Assembly (NCBI GenBank): GCA_947568835.1
Contig: OX387610.1
Span: 6,411,501-6,475,500, forward strand
DNA: 64,000 bases
Direction of reading: 5' to 3'
Origin: Protonemura montana
Taxonomy: Eukaryota > Arthropoda > Insecta > Plecoptera > Nemouridae
In this document: one piece after another, positions 27,401 through 37,800 of the stretch
Layout of the letters: each line of letters starts with the position of its first letter
How positions within the stretch are numbered: the stretch's first letter is position 1
The notes under the pieces: model-generated
Databases searched by the model: none
Told to the model about the DNA's origin: nothing
Seen by the model: the letters and a program-made list of their open reading frames with translations, nothing else
Position numbers and translations under genes: made by a program

Positions 27401-30400
27401 CAGTGACGCTTTACTACGTCAGATCAATTCAGTCTTGAGTGACTCCAAATTGTTGTTGGATGCGTTTTATGCTGTGAAATCTGATTTAAATTGCAAATGC
27501 TTGCAATACACAAAGTATTTTATTATTAGGAACACTATAACTTCTCAGAAATTGGTGCAAATGAAGTAATTTTTATTTATTTATAGTTACAATTTGTACA
27601 ACTACTTCCTAGTTATAAATCATGTCAATGTTCCATTGTGTGCATAGCTACATCCTACATCTAGTTAATTCCATCAAGATGAGGTGTAAGGAACTCATCC
27701 TGGCTTAAAAATGTTTCCTGTTAGAAATGTTGCTAGACTATTTTTGAAGGCAGGGCAATCTTTGGCTTCTTTGATTGCGACACTAAGCATGAAAAATAAT
27801 GTGCCGTACACTAGTTATACATGCATACTTGAACACGAACTCTCACTGAAGGTACAGCGAATGCCGATGGGGCCCAACATCTACCTGTCGCAGTCGCTGC
27901 AGGCGCCGCTGGTCCAGATCCCAAACAACTCGTCGACAATGCTGCAGCAAATGATGCAGCCACAGACGAGACCGCCTCCCCTCTACCGACTGCCGCCCCC
28001 GACGAGCATGGCAGGCCCTGGGTTCGCCAACGTTCAGATCATGTCGCAGCTATACGTGCAGCAGGTAAAGATAACACACACAATCTGGCAAAAAAACTGG
28101 CAAGAATTTATCAAAAATCTAGGAGTGATCTTCCAAAGATCGTACCATTTTGATAAAAAACTGCACGCAGCAACGGGCAAACTCTTGGGCAATTGTGCTG
28201 AAATCCTTGCATATTGGTGGGTGGGTCCATATAGAATGATTTGATTGAAAAACATCATCTTGGATAAAGTGATAGGTGAGGTTGTGTGTCTTCAATCGTT
28301 TTTGGTAGCTTTCATCCTGACAGTACTAAAACTTACCTATCGACCAGCCGAGGTCCTATAGTGTTATTGACACAGGTTTTATTCATCAATGTATGCAATT
28401 ACAGTGACAAATCAATCTGACCACTCAGAAAAGTCTGCTTCAATCTTTAAAAAAACCAGCTAAGTTTTAGGGTTTATTCTATTAAAGCAAGTCCTTCTTC
28501 AGAAAAACAGCTAAACCACTTACAGAAGTGAATTTTTTTCTTTTCATTGATTGTGCAGCAGAGTAGAAATACAACCTAGTTTCCAGCGCAAGTTCATTCA
28601 TCAAACTGTTCATGCAGGGACAGTTCCGCGCTCCACAGCCTACGTTCCAACAGCAGCAACAGCAGCTTCAACAGCAGCAACAAATTCAGCAGCAGCAGCT
28701 ACAGCATCAACAGCAGGCCAACTTCCAGCAGCAACGGCCGCAATACAATCCTATGCTGCAGCAGCAACAGCAACAGCAGCGTCCTCAGCAGCAGCAAAGA
28801 ATGATGCATCCGGGGAATAGCCATCAGCGGCCCCAGATGCAGATGTCTCCACAGCAGAGGGCTCAACAAATGCAGCAACAGCAGCAGCCTCAAGTGAGTA
28901 ATGCAAACTGAGCATTATGTCACCAACTTCCAGTTTAGTTACTACAGTTTAGTTAATTCACTACAGAATCCTGAACCTGGTTTCTGGAAAGTTTGGAGCC
29001 AGTTTTACGACCTTACATCTAATTTTAGGCTGCCAACAAAACTTATCTGGCCAGATGGCAATTTTAGTCTAACTAGTGAGTGCAAGTACCATGTCAAAGT
29101 TTTCTGTATGCATTTGTGTCTACTTGCTCTTATGGCAAATATGGATCTCAAAGGATTTGAATTGATATCTTCTCTCACTGGATGGGCAGAATCCAATTAA
29201 AAGCACACATTACTAGCAGCATTTTTTGCCGGCTATTTGATCTACTAATTACTAAATAAGATGTTTTCTGCAAGAGAGCATGGGTTGGCATTGCCAACCC
29301 ATTCACTTTGAATCCTTTTAATCTGTTAAATGTGGCCCTTCGAAAGTATTCAATTGCCTATTCTATCAATGTTTTGAATATCGAAAATACTCAAGGTAAA
29401 TAAACGAAGCAACGAATCAACACGGTAGCCAGTCGCAACCAATTCCCGCCCAAACTAAACAACTCTTGTCACTCGCAGGTGCGCAGCAAGCGAATTGCGC
29501 AGGCCCCACTGCCCCTTCCGGGCCCTGCGAAGCGGCGCATGGAGGACACTATGCGAGGCCGAGGTCCAGTTCAGCAGTCTCCATCGAAGCGTCCCACTGA
29601 AGGCATTCAAGTCGGCGACCCGATCTCCCTGATGCGGCAGCCGGGAGGCGCCGTCACCGTCACTCCTGTCAGCAAGAAGAGCGAGGCCAACGCCGTTGCA
29701 AGCGTCCTGGCTGCTCGCGGGATCACGGTCATCGCAGCCGGCAACACGCAGAGACAGGTCGGTGTTTGGCAACAATGGGTGTAAAAATGATCTTGCGCTG
29801 CTGTTCGATGCGTCTAACGATCGATAACGCTGGTTGGTGCAGGTGTCTCGAGCGCCGCCGCCCGAGGTGACTTCTCTGAAGCTCAACTCGGCCATCTCGC
29901 TGACTCCGACCAACAGCGGTGGTGGAAGCAACGCTGGCGGAAGCAACGCTGGTTTTGCTGTGCCGCAGAACCGAGGTCGGCCATCGCAGACCAACACGGT
30001 TGATCGACCTCCGAGACCGCCGACAGTCGATCTCACAGGTGAGTTCTGCATTTGGCGTGTGGCTTGCTGTTTGGTCTCTCAAGAATATTTTCGAAGTATG
30101 AAGAAAACGCTAAGTGATCTCAATCAAGACTGGCACTCTTGACCTTTGAGCATACAGATTTGGTCACCAGTCCCATCGCCAATGTTAAGCGTCCTGCTAT
30201 GCGATCAAATGCAAATTTCTACCTTCATTTAACGTGTGTTTCCTCCCATCCTCATCCCCAACTCATCTAGCACATTTTACTTAACATTAGAGACTTTCCT
30301 ATGTAAGGCTTCAGAAGGAAAAAAATATAAAGGAAATTCAGTCTTAACCATAAAGAAGGAATATGAGACACCCAGATCAGAGTACCATGACATGCCAGTG

Positions 30401-32176
30401 TATCGTGTAGCGTGCCTGTGTCGTGACAATGGTTGGATTCTCAGGAGACAACCCGCTGAACCAACGGCTGGGCGGTGGACTCCCCATGCACAAGCCCGGG
30501 CGTCGTGGTCGACCTCCTGGCGGCCGGCTCACGTGCCAGATGTGCGACAAGGCGTTCTCATCCGAGGAGTCGCTCATGCAACACATGCAGCTACATCGCA
30601 GCCCCGGAAAGCTCCCGTATCGGTGAGTCGGAACTCGGGAGTAGACCAGTATGTTGCATGAAACCGGTGCTGTCAGTCTGTAAATTAATTTAAGGGTCGT
30701 AGCTCGTTAGGGTGAGTTAAGGATCGACCTGCCTTTGAGGACAGAACTAGTGATGCTTCCATAACCCAACTTCTTTGTTGTTGTGTGAAGAAGGAAAGAG
30801 AGAGGGAGTGGAGCTTATTGAAGAAGAAAATTGGTGTCCCGCGGTGCACTTGTCGAGAAATTTCTAGTATTCCAGGAATTTTTAGAAATGCTAGACATTT
30901 TTGAACAAATGCACCACACTAAGGCCAAGCCAATTTTCTTCTGTGGTAAGTAGCTCTTTCTCTCTCCTCCCTTCACCACAACAAATATCCAACCTCTTAG
31001 TACCCTATTTGAATAACCCAACTTTAAAATCCCACAGTTCATTTCTACTTTCTGATTATTTTCTTTCTGCTTGAAGATGTTTGTATTGACTCTCACTGAA
31101 ACAGCATGTCTCTCGTGACATTGGTCTGTAAGACAACACTCCTTGGTGAACAAAATGGTTCCGTGGTTTCCTTGGTGAACAAAATGAGGACTGGATGGAT
31201 CAGCATGCCTAAGCTAACGTCATTTCGTTTCATTCAATTCCTAGCGCTTCCTGCATCCAAGGTAGTCTTGTTCACTTGGATTATAACAGAGTTTTTTTTT
31301 TCGGTTAATACTAGGCCAGCTTTAATACTTAGATAATTAAAGTGAATTTGTCTGCTATTAAAACAAGACTCCTCAAGCACCGTGTTTTAGTTGAGATAGA
31401 TGATCGTGCTCTCCGCTACCCTCAGGTGCTCCATATGCCCGGCACAGTACCCGACCGTGCAGGGTCTGACACAGCATCGCCAGCAGTTCCACAAGGAGAC
31501 GAGCGGGCCGGAGATGGCAATCCCGGTGGTCAACCTCAAGGACCCCGGCGTGCTGACGAGGCTTGCCAACCTAGGCATAGTGCACTTTGTGCCGCTATCC
31601 CAGCTGTCCAACTCACAGGTAACCACTGGGGAAGATATTTCTAGAAAGTGCAGAAATGTTGCCAAAGGAAAAATTAGTGTAACTTTGTTACTATTTTGTA
31701 CCAAAATCCCTCAATTTACTATTATTTAGTAAACACAATTGATCGACGAAAAGCCTCTGCCTTAGTGCAACTTTCACGTGCTTGACGGGCAGAGTTGCTC
31801 ACTATCGGGTCACTCCCGGTGCACAGTTCTTGTTTAGAGAATTTTGACGGTACAATAGGAAAACAAATAAATGCACTGCCAGTTTAGTTATCACTTGTTC
31901 GCTCGAAGCTCGCTCTCGAAGCCCTTGCTTGAAGCTAGTGCATACCTGGTGGAGAGCATGACGTCATTGAGCAAGTCTCAAGCCCCCCCCCCTATCCCTG
32001 GTGCAGGCCAGTCGAAAACCGCACAAAACTTATTTTTTTCTCCACAGAATGGCATCTTCGGTCTTCCTATTGTCTCGACCGACAGTGCACGAGATCCTGC
32101 TGTCGTCAACTTGGGCATGCTTGGGGCTTCCAACATCCTCTCGCTGGGCCCGATCAAGCAGCTCAACCGAAACTAG
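18463..32176 (+). CDS. C2H2 zinc-finger protein, possibly MEP-1-like
   Basis: Sixteen exons keep phase over 3003 nt (1000 aa): 18463-18493, 19113-19278, 20760-20973, 21514-21718, 22164-22382, 23463-23584, 25308-25560, 25968-26122, 26774-26947, 27852-28064, 28618-28893, 29479-29757, 29843-30038, 30445-30622, 31426-31618, 32048-32176 (TAG). Zinc-finger pairs are C31/C34-H48/H52, C436/C439-H452/H458, C461/C466-H480, C865/C868-H881/H885 and C895/C898-H911/H916. An acidic run covers about 208-240, a Gln-rich tract 585-676, and an AT-hook-like GRRGRP 853-858. The C-terminus carries LANLGIVHFVPLSQL and GIFGLPIVSTD. That tail, with spaced fingers and polyQ, recalls MEP-1, a Mi-2-associated repressor in flies and worms, but I am recalling the family and cannot align it. 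A nuclear DNA- or chromatin-binding role is the safer inference. Introns carry MITE, hAT and SINE insertions. Confidence 0.8.
19906..20350. mobile_element. MITE with terminal inverted repeats of about 190 bp
   Basis: The left arm starts GTAACATCGTTGAGTGTAGG, and the right arm ends with its near-exact reverse complement near 20345. Matching blocks continue inward through AGAGAAACAACGT, GCCAAATGA, CGGAACATCAC and TTTCTCGTAGGTTA-type sequence, leaving a short AT-rich centre. There is no coding capacity. It sits in intron 2 of gene 2. A solo arm of the same family is at 5085-5240. Confidence 0.8.
23650..23790. repeat. Single arm of the foldback family
   Basis: It shares the flank GACTTATGTCTACTTTATCT and the CCTGACGTTTCATAACTTAT block with the palindromic elements at 36245-36525 and 49531-49815. 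Only one arm is present. It lies in intron 6 of gene 2. Confidence 0.6.
24585..24866 (+). pseudogene. hAT transposase C-terminal remnant
   Basis: From about 24756 the + strand reads VNSVDAERFFSQ, an in-frame stop, then NLVLTDKGTRMKEAIIE. This resembles the hAT C-terminal dimerisation motif (NSxxxERxFS...LT..RxR). Upstream, 24585-24776 is open in another frame and may be the preceding hAT segment. The internal stop and frameshift mark it as dead. It lies in intron 6 of gene 2. Confidence 0.55.
25625..25745 (-). repeat. 5S-SINE body fragment
   Basis: The fragment GAACCTAACCTAAGG...GGAGAAACCTGGTGCAGGCA and the ACGGTACAATGCGA block match the body of the 5S-SINEs. The 5S head is absent and has been replaced by the adjacent tRNA-headed repeat. 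Confidence 0.65.
25755..25945 (+). repeat. tRNA-derived repeat with split promoter
   Basis: The tRNA-like head has an A box (TTAGCTCAATTGG, about 25847) and a B box (GGTTCGAGTCC, about 25889). The tail ATCAATTTTTGAGAGGTTGT recurs at about 34051-34070. The upstream block GCGTCACTGGAATCAGAGT recurs at 45220. The 5' part of the tRNA is decayed, so it is unlikely to be a working tRNA gene. It lies 22 bp before exon 8 of gene 2. Confidence 0.7.
26155..26340. repeat. Interspersed repeat shared with 41580-41745
   Basis: Common blocks in order are GTGGTCGCTAGATG, TTTGTATAG, CAGGTAACA and ATTGCCGAGAATTC, then TCTCTGTCGCTGG-type sequence. The two copies are diverged and non-coding. The family is not recognised. 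Confidence 0.55.
27165..27345 (-). repeat. Diverged tRNA-headed repeat, minus strand
   Basis: The - strand carries TAGTTCAATTGGTTAGAACA, close to the A-box region of the repeat at 25755. The CTCTCAAAAATTGG tail lies at about 27168. A sequence insertion separates the head from the tail. Confidence 0.5.
30778..31005. mobile_element. MITE, GGTTGGATATTT-ended family
   Basis: The arms are imperfect inverted repeats: one runs through GAGAGGGAGTGGAGCTTATT and GAAGAAAATTGG. The other runs through CCAATTTTCTTC and ends near CACAACAAATATCC at 30978-30991. Related arms occur at 36064-36120 with 36535-36670, and a solo arm at 39025-39150. It lies in intron 14 of gene 2. Confidence 0.6.
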
Positions 32177-33340
32177 CTGGCCAATCGTGGCTCCGCAGCC
32201 AGCAGGCTGACAGACTGACCGAAGGGCATACTTTATACGTTAACATGTTCCTCACGGTGGCAATCATGCCTCCGCTAGTTTTAGTACGAGAAGCGAAAAG
32301 ATCTGGGGGTTGCCTTTATTTATTGCGTTCTTCCTCGACTTAGACTCGAGGATCAACAAACAGGCAGAAGAAAATTAAGGTCTATAATTTTTTGAAAAAC
32401 TGTACCATAACAGTTAGTAACCATTTGTTATGTAACGATCTTTCAGAGGATATGAGTTTTATTGTTTATATATGGCTCTTTTTAGTAAGGTATAAAAGAC
32501 TTTCAGAAATTGAACATATACAATTTTTCAGTTTTTCTTCATTGAAAACACTCGTTAGTTCTTCAAGTGCTAAAGTTCGTGCTCACTCACGCCCTTTGTT
32601 TTGTTTAACTTATCAGTATCACCATTGAGTTTCAAACAAGTAGGTGCATCAGCACTAATATTAAACTGTCCTTGCCAAAAATGGCAGCGATATGACAACA
32701 ATACGGACAAAAATTGAGGTCAGTCAGCGTTGGAGTCACCGTCGTTTTGAATGGTTCATTTTTTTATATCTTGCATTATTGCTTGTTTTTGCACAACTAA
32801 TCTGTATTAATGCTAATACTATTTCTACAACTCAAATGTTTGAATTACAAATGTGTATCGATATTTTGAGTCTTAAAAATGTAGTTGTAAAGGTTTTTCT
32901 CAAAAAGGACTGCTGCAAGTAGCATCAAGTGGCCACCTCAGATATCGCATGTTGAAAGCTTCTGCAAGAAAGTTTAACATTAGTGCTGGTACTTTTGACT
33001 AAACCTTTAATAAACTCAATGGGGTCTTTTATTTCTCTCGTGCCATAGGTAAGTGGCAGCAGTTGACCAGAAAGAAAGCTTTTTTTGGGTAGAGAGTAGC
33101 ACAACGTGCTTTTTAAGAAGTCTGTTATTCGTTGCACAAATTTTAAGTATTATTATGTGACAAATGTTGAGTTTCACTGGCTAGAGAGAGGCAAGAGAGG
33201 AGCCCATTTGTGGTTCTTTGTTTTTTTGTGTTTTTTTAACCAGAGTACGATCTGCTTCCATGTTGAGCTAATATGAATCAATTATTCAAAATGCAGTTTG
33301 CCCATGTTGTCTCCTAATATTGCATATTATCGGTAGTTAA
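32177..33340 (+). other. 3' UTR of gene 2 and spacer
   Basis: AT-rich sequence follows the TAG stop. No clear AATAAA lies in the first kilobase, so the 3' end is not located. No other gene is apparent. Confidence 0.4.
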
Positions 33341-33341
33341 A

Positions 33342-33730
33342 GGACTACCCACAATAATTTACAATGAGTAAGTGAAGACCAAAGGGATAAAATAAGCGAG
33401 TGTCCACAGTAAACGTATCGCGAATTGAAGTGACAGCGAAAAGTCGAATTGTCAAGGCTTTTGGGATACTCCCTGTCGCTCATTTTTGCCGTGCAATCTT
33501 TAAAAACAAATTGAATATCATGAAGATCGTGACTGTGGGCTATAACAGTGATTTGACTTTGATGTACGATGATGTTAGTGTAGGCAAATTTGAAGTTGAT
33601 CTTATTTCCTCCTCTTCGGACTTTGTAGGCGATGTATTAGGTTGCTTGCAATTGTAGCGAGAAATCGCATTTAAAACGTTCTGTCTTCCCCCTACCGTCA
33701 TCCTCTTAAGTTTATTGTGGGTAGACCGTA
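33342..33730. mobile_element. Short TIR element with an 85-codon open frame
   Basis: The left end GGACTACCCACAATAA and the right end TTATTGTGGGTAGACC are inverted repeats differing at one base. Between them a frame of 85 codons (33400-33657) is open, but its product matches nothing I recognise and could be chance. No target-site duplication is obvious. It is most simply a MITE. Confidence 0.5.
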
Positions 33731-33982
33731 AATGATCTTTTTATTCCATTTCACTTCATGTAATGCATAGTGTATTAAGGAAGGATTCTCAACTTGATGC
33801 CTCTTGACAGTGGGAGCTAGATTTACCAAAAATGTTATAGTATGAATATTTTTTTACCATTTAGGCTATATGTTTTTGAAATTGTAATTGATTTCTTGCA
33901 TTAATGTGGATCTATAAGTTAGTATGTTTAATTGTGCAAAATCTGATGTACATTAACGTTTGCAACGCACGGGGTATTTAAT

Positions 33983-34090
33983 TATTAGGAATATTGCAAC
34001 CTCTCAAAAATGAGAGCTAGTGGAGATCGGGGTTCGATTCCTCGTTTGAGCATCAATTTTTGAGAGGTTATTAGTGTTCCTAATAATAAT
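33983..34090 (+). repeat. Truncated tRNA-headed repeat with inverted ends
   Basis: The B box GGTTCGATTCC and the tail ATCAATTTTTGAGAGGTTAT match the repeat at 25755. Most of the A-box half is deleted. Outer sequences AACCTCTCAAAAATGA and TCAATTTTTGAGAGGTT are inverted repeats. Confidence 0.6.
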
Positions 34091-34099
34091 ATTAGTATG

Positions 34100-34888
34100 T
34101 TTCTTTCAATGCATAGTATGGTCCTTATAGGAAAAGACATTAATTTTAAAAGATTCTCGTTCGAATCTTACATAAATCGACAGATTTTGTAATAAACCAA
34201 TACTGAACAATTACTGTGTTCGTTAATGAAACCTGCCAGACCCAACCTTCTCAATCTCCATATTTTTTATAAAGAAATCGGTTGAATTTTAGTTTGGAAG
34301 TATGAATGTAGTGGTATATATTCATACATTTTGTTTGCAATTAATACACCTTTTTTTCCAAAGTCCTTTAGTATCATGGCACTGAAAGTTCTATGGTTCT
34401 ACACACTCAATGGTTCTGTTCTACTGAGCAGTTGAAAGCATGACTCCATGGACCTTGGAAGTCACATAACCTAAAATCGGTGTTAATGTAGATTTTGCAA
34501 CCTGTAACATATAATAATAGCAAATCAACCCCTAATCAAGGATGTGGTTCAAATCTGCCGCTTTTCTCACCCCCTTACTGTGGAGGGTGCAACCCAGAGG
34601 GAGCCTGGATGCTGTGTTATTGATTTTGCCCCATCCTTGTACCAGAGCTTGTACCTATACTCTTGGAATCCCAGCATGTCTTGCCTGGTTTAAAATTCCC
34701 TTGCATTTTGTATCTGGAAACTGAAGGGTTTCATGCCTCTAATCAAGCAGGCAACTGAGATGGGGTGATCAGGGTGACACACCTACTCATCAAGCTAATC
34801 AAGCTAATGGACAGGCATTGCATCTTCTGGTATTGATTACCTGACTTCACACTGGATTCTACAGTGGCAAGCCGACAAGGAAGCTGAG
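34100..34888 (+). other. Upstream region of CEP104
   Basis: This 0.8-kb AT-rich stretch precedes the CEP104 start codon. I see no TATA box, CpG-rich patch or leader splice site that I would defend. Confidence 0.35.
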
Positions 34889-37800
34889 ATGCCTCAAAAG
34901 ATTGGGTTTACAGTCGTTTATGTGTCAGGTGAGAAGTATTTTGGACATTCTTAATTTAATTTATTTCACATGAGTTACTGTTTCTTGTGAAACTGATAAT
35001 TTAAAATCTTATAGTGTACCTAGGTGGGCGCATGCATCTTTGGCTCGGTATTATTTTTAAGACATTTTTTACAGTTAGAGCTAAATATCAATTTTGTTCA
35101 TAATAATATTATACTATCTCACTGTACAAATCATTATTTTGTCAATTGTGCAGTGAATACCTACAATGATACAAACATTTTTCATGTAAATTTCAAGCTA
35201 ATCGGATAGTTGCGTAATTACGAAAAAATCCAGAGTGTAAAAAAACAGCTACAAATGTTTGTAACTATTAGATCAGAGCCTGTCCAACTAATGACATCAC
35301 CTCCTGGCACTTAATAAGAGTACAATGCTTTAAATAACCAAATCAATATTCTCTCAGACTTCATAATTCCAATTATAAATGTACCTATCACACCTACAAA
35401 CAAATATTTAATTGAACTAAATTCATCAATTGACTTGTAGATCTTGTTCAAATTCCTTGAATAACATTATCATCCAAAGAGTAATTTATTATTACTATCC
35501 ACTCGCTAATTTCCCATTAATTTCTTAAATATTATAATATTGAAGCAATTAAGAAATGTTAAGGCACCATGTTTACTTGTAATCCTTGGATTTGGACTTG
35601 AAGTGACTCTCATTCACACTCCACTTTCCTTGTCAGGACTATTGGACAGCCGACCCCCATTTGGTGATTGATTATGGTATTCTAGGAGAATCGGACACCC
35701 ACCGTGGCAGCGAGCTCAACAACCATGGACCGACTGTTCGCGGGTGGCAATCAGCTCCGGATTGTCCATTTCCCCAGGAAGTTGTGCTACATCTGCAAGG
35801 ACAGGCGTCTGTGGAACGCATACAAGTTCTTTCGCATCAGTTCCTCATTCGTGAGTAGCTTTGGTTTTTACAGTGCACGTTCAAACAATGACGTAGACCA
35901 TAGAAGATAGTCAATCTTACTTGGCTATTAAACATATTATTGTTGAGTTTGAGCTTGTACCTACACAAGTTGCAACCTTTCACACCCACTTTGTCATTAA
36001 TATACCTGAACCTGAGGTATAATAATTTCGACATCTCCATCTATACATAACAATTTATTCTGATAGTCTTGAAGATGGAATGAGAGACGGAGTGCAACTT
36101 AACGGAGAAGAAAATATTTTATATTTTAATAATGTAAAGGAACTTGTACCACATTGACATCCCGTTTAAAATTAACAACCTGACATAGTCGACACTTTGT
36201 TGTAATGCACATAGAGACTGAATAAAAATACAAAAAAAAATTGTTTTTAAACTCATGTCTACCTGATGTAACCTTAGCACTAGTTTTGACAAAAACTATT
36301 TGAACTGGGTTTTGAATGCCAAGTGAAGAACAACTAAATTTCTTCATGTTTCGTACCTTGTACTTGTTACTTTTTCAAGGGTAAGAGTAGTCCTGCTTGA
36401 ACCTTACCCTTACCTAGAAAAAGTAACCCTTGAAAAAGTAACGGATACAAGTTACGATACGTTGGGAAGTTTAGTTGTTCTTCACTTAGCATTCAAAACC
36501 CAGTTCAGATGGTTTTTGTCAAGAAAATTGTAGTCTCCTGGTGCACTTGGCAAGAAATTTGTTGAAATTCTCAAATTTCTCAGCAAGTGCACCACGGGCT
36601 GCAAATTTTCATTATAAGTGCGTTCCCTCTCTTTTCTTCTTCACCACAGTAAATATCCAGCCTTTTGGCACCCACTTCGTATAACAATTCATTAAAAATG
36701 TATATCTGAAAACATAAATCAATTCAATTTATTTATGACAACTAGATTCAACCAAAGTTGAAGAACAATTGAGAAGAAGTTATTTTGGGCTGGTAAATAA
36801 TAAACGTGTATTGATTAAAATGTCCGACAAACCGGTCGCCCTTTTCTAGTTGAAATTTTTCTCTCTGTTTTTGTACAGCGGAGAAGCTGGAGCTGTGGGT
36901 TGGCGATTCAACACTCGAAGCATCGACGCCGACCACAGCAGAGTACGAATATCTTGGGTTCATCACCCTCTCGGACAACCGTTCCACTGAGTTCCGCTCG
37001 CGGGAACTCAAGTCAGTGACTGTTCCGTCACGTAGAGCACGCTTCCTCAAGCTTAAGCTGCACAAAAACCATCCCAACACCCTGAACGTTCACAACCAGG
37101 TGAGTGACGGCTAGGCGGGTTGTTTTTTGTACTGTTTTGACAACAGGCTTTGTGGTATTGCCATGATTTCCAACAAAGTATGTTATAAAATTAACTTTTC
37201 AAAACTCTACAAAGCAGGGGCCAAACAATATAAAAACTCTTTTATAGAAAGTGGAAGGTCCCGATAGCCTTATATTTGGAAAAATGATAAAAAATTGTCC
37301 AGTATCAGTGTCTATTAACTTATGTTTACTAAATTTACATTGATTAGCTAGAATGTTATAATTTTTGGAAATAGAAACTGAAAAGTTGCTGAACCATTTT
37401 TTTTTCCAAAACTATTATACCAAATTCTTTTAAACTAAGACACTCATACAAAAACAATTTTGTCTGCAAAAAAATAAATACAAACTTTAAAATACAAAAA
37501 AACACAATCCTGATTACTTGCCAGCCTTGTTTTATAGTTTACAACAAATAATTTGACACTGTTTTTCAATCAGGTTGGTCTGATTGCTCTAAATGTGCTC
37601 GGCCGCTTGGAGTCTGTCGTCACCGACGACGCCAACAACAATGGCGGCGGCCGCGTCGCCAACGGCAACATCAACGCGCTGCTGCTTGTCAACAACCCTG
37701 AGTACACGTCTCCGTACGATGACCTTGCGTTCGAGATGTACGTAGACCCCGCAATTGCTACCATCATTCGTACGCTTGACGAGAAGAAACAGCAAGCTGT

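Noticed and set aside
28618-28893. CAG-rich stretch as an independent microsatellite
   Set aside because: It is in frame, bounded by good splice sites in the right phase, and mixed with CAA, so it is a coding Gln-rich exon.
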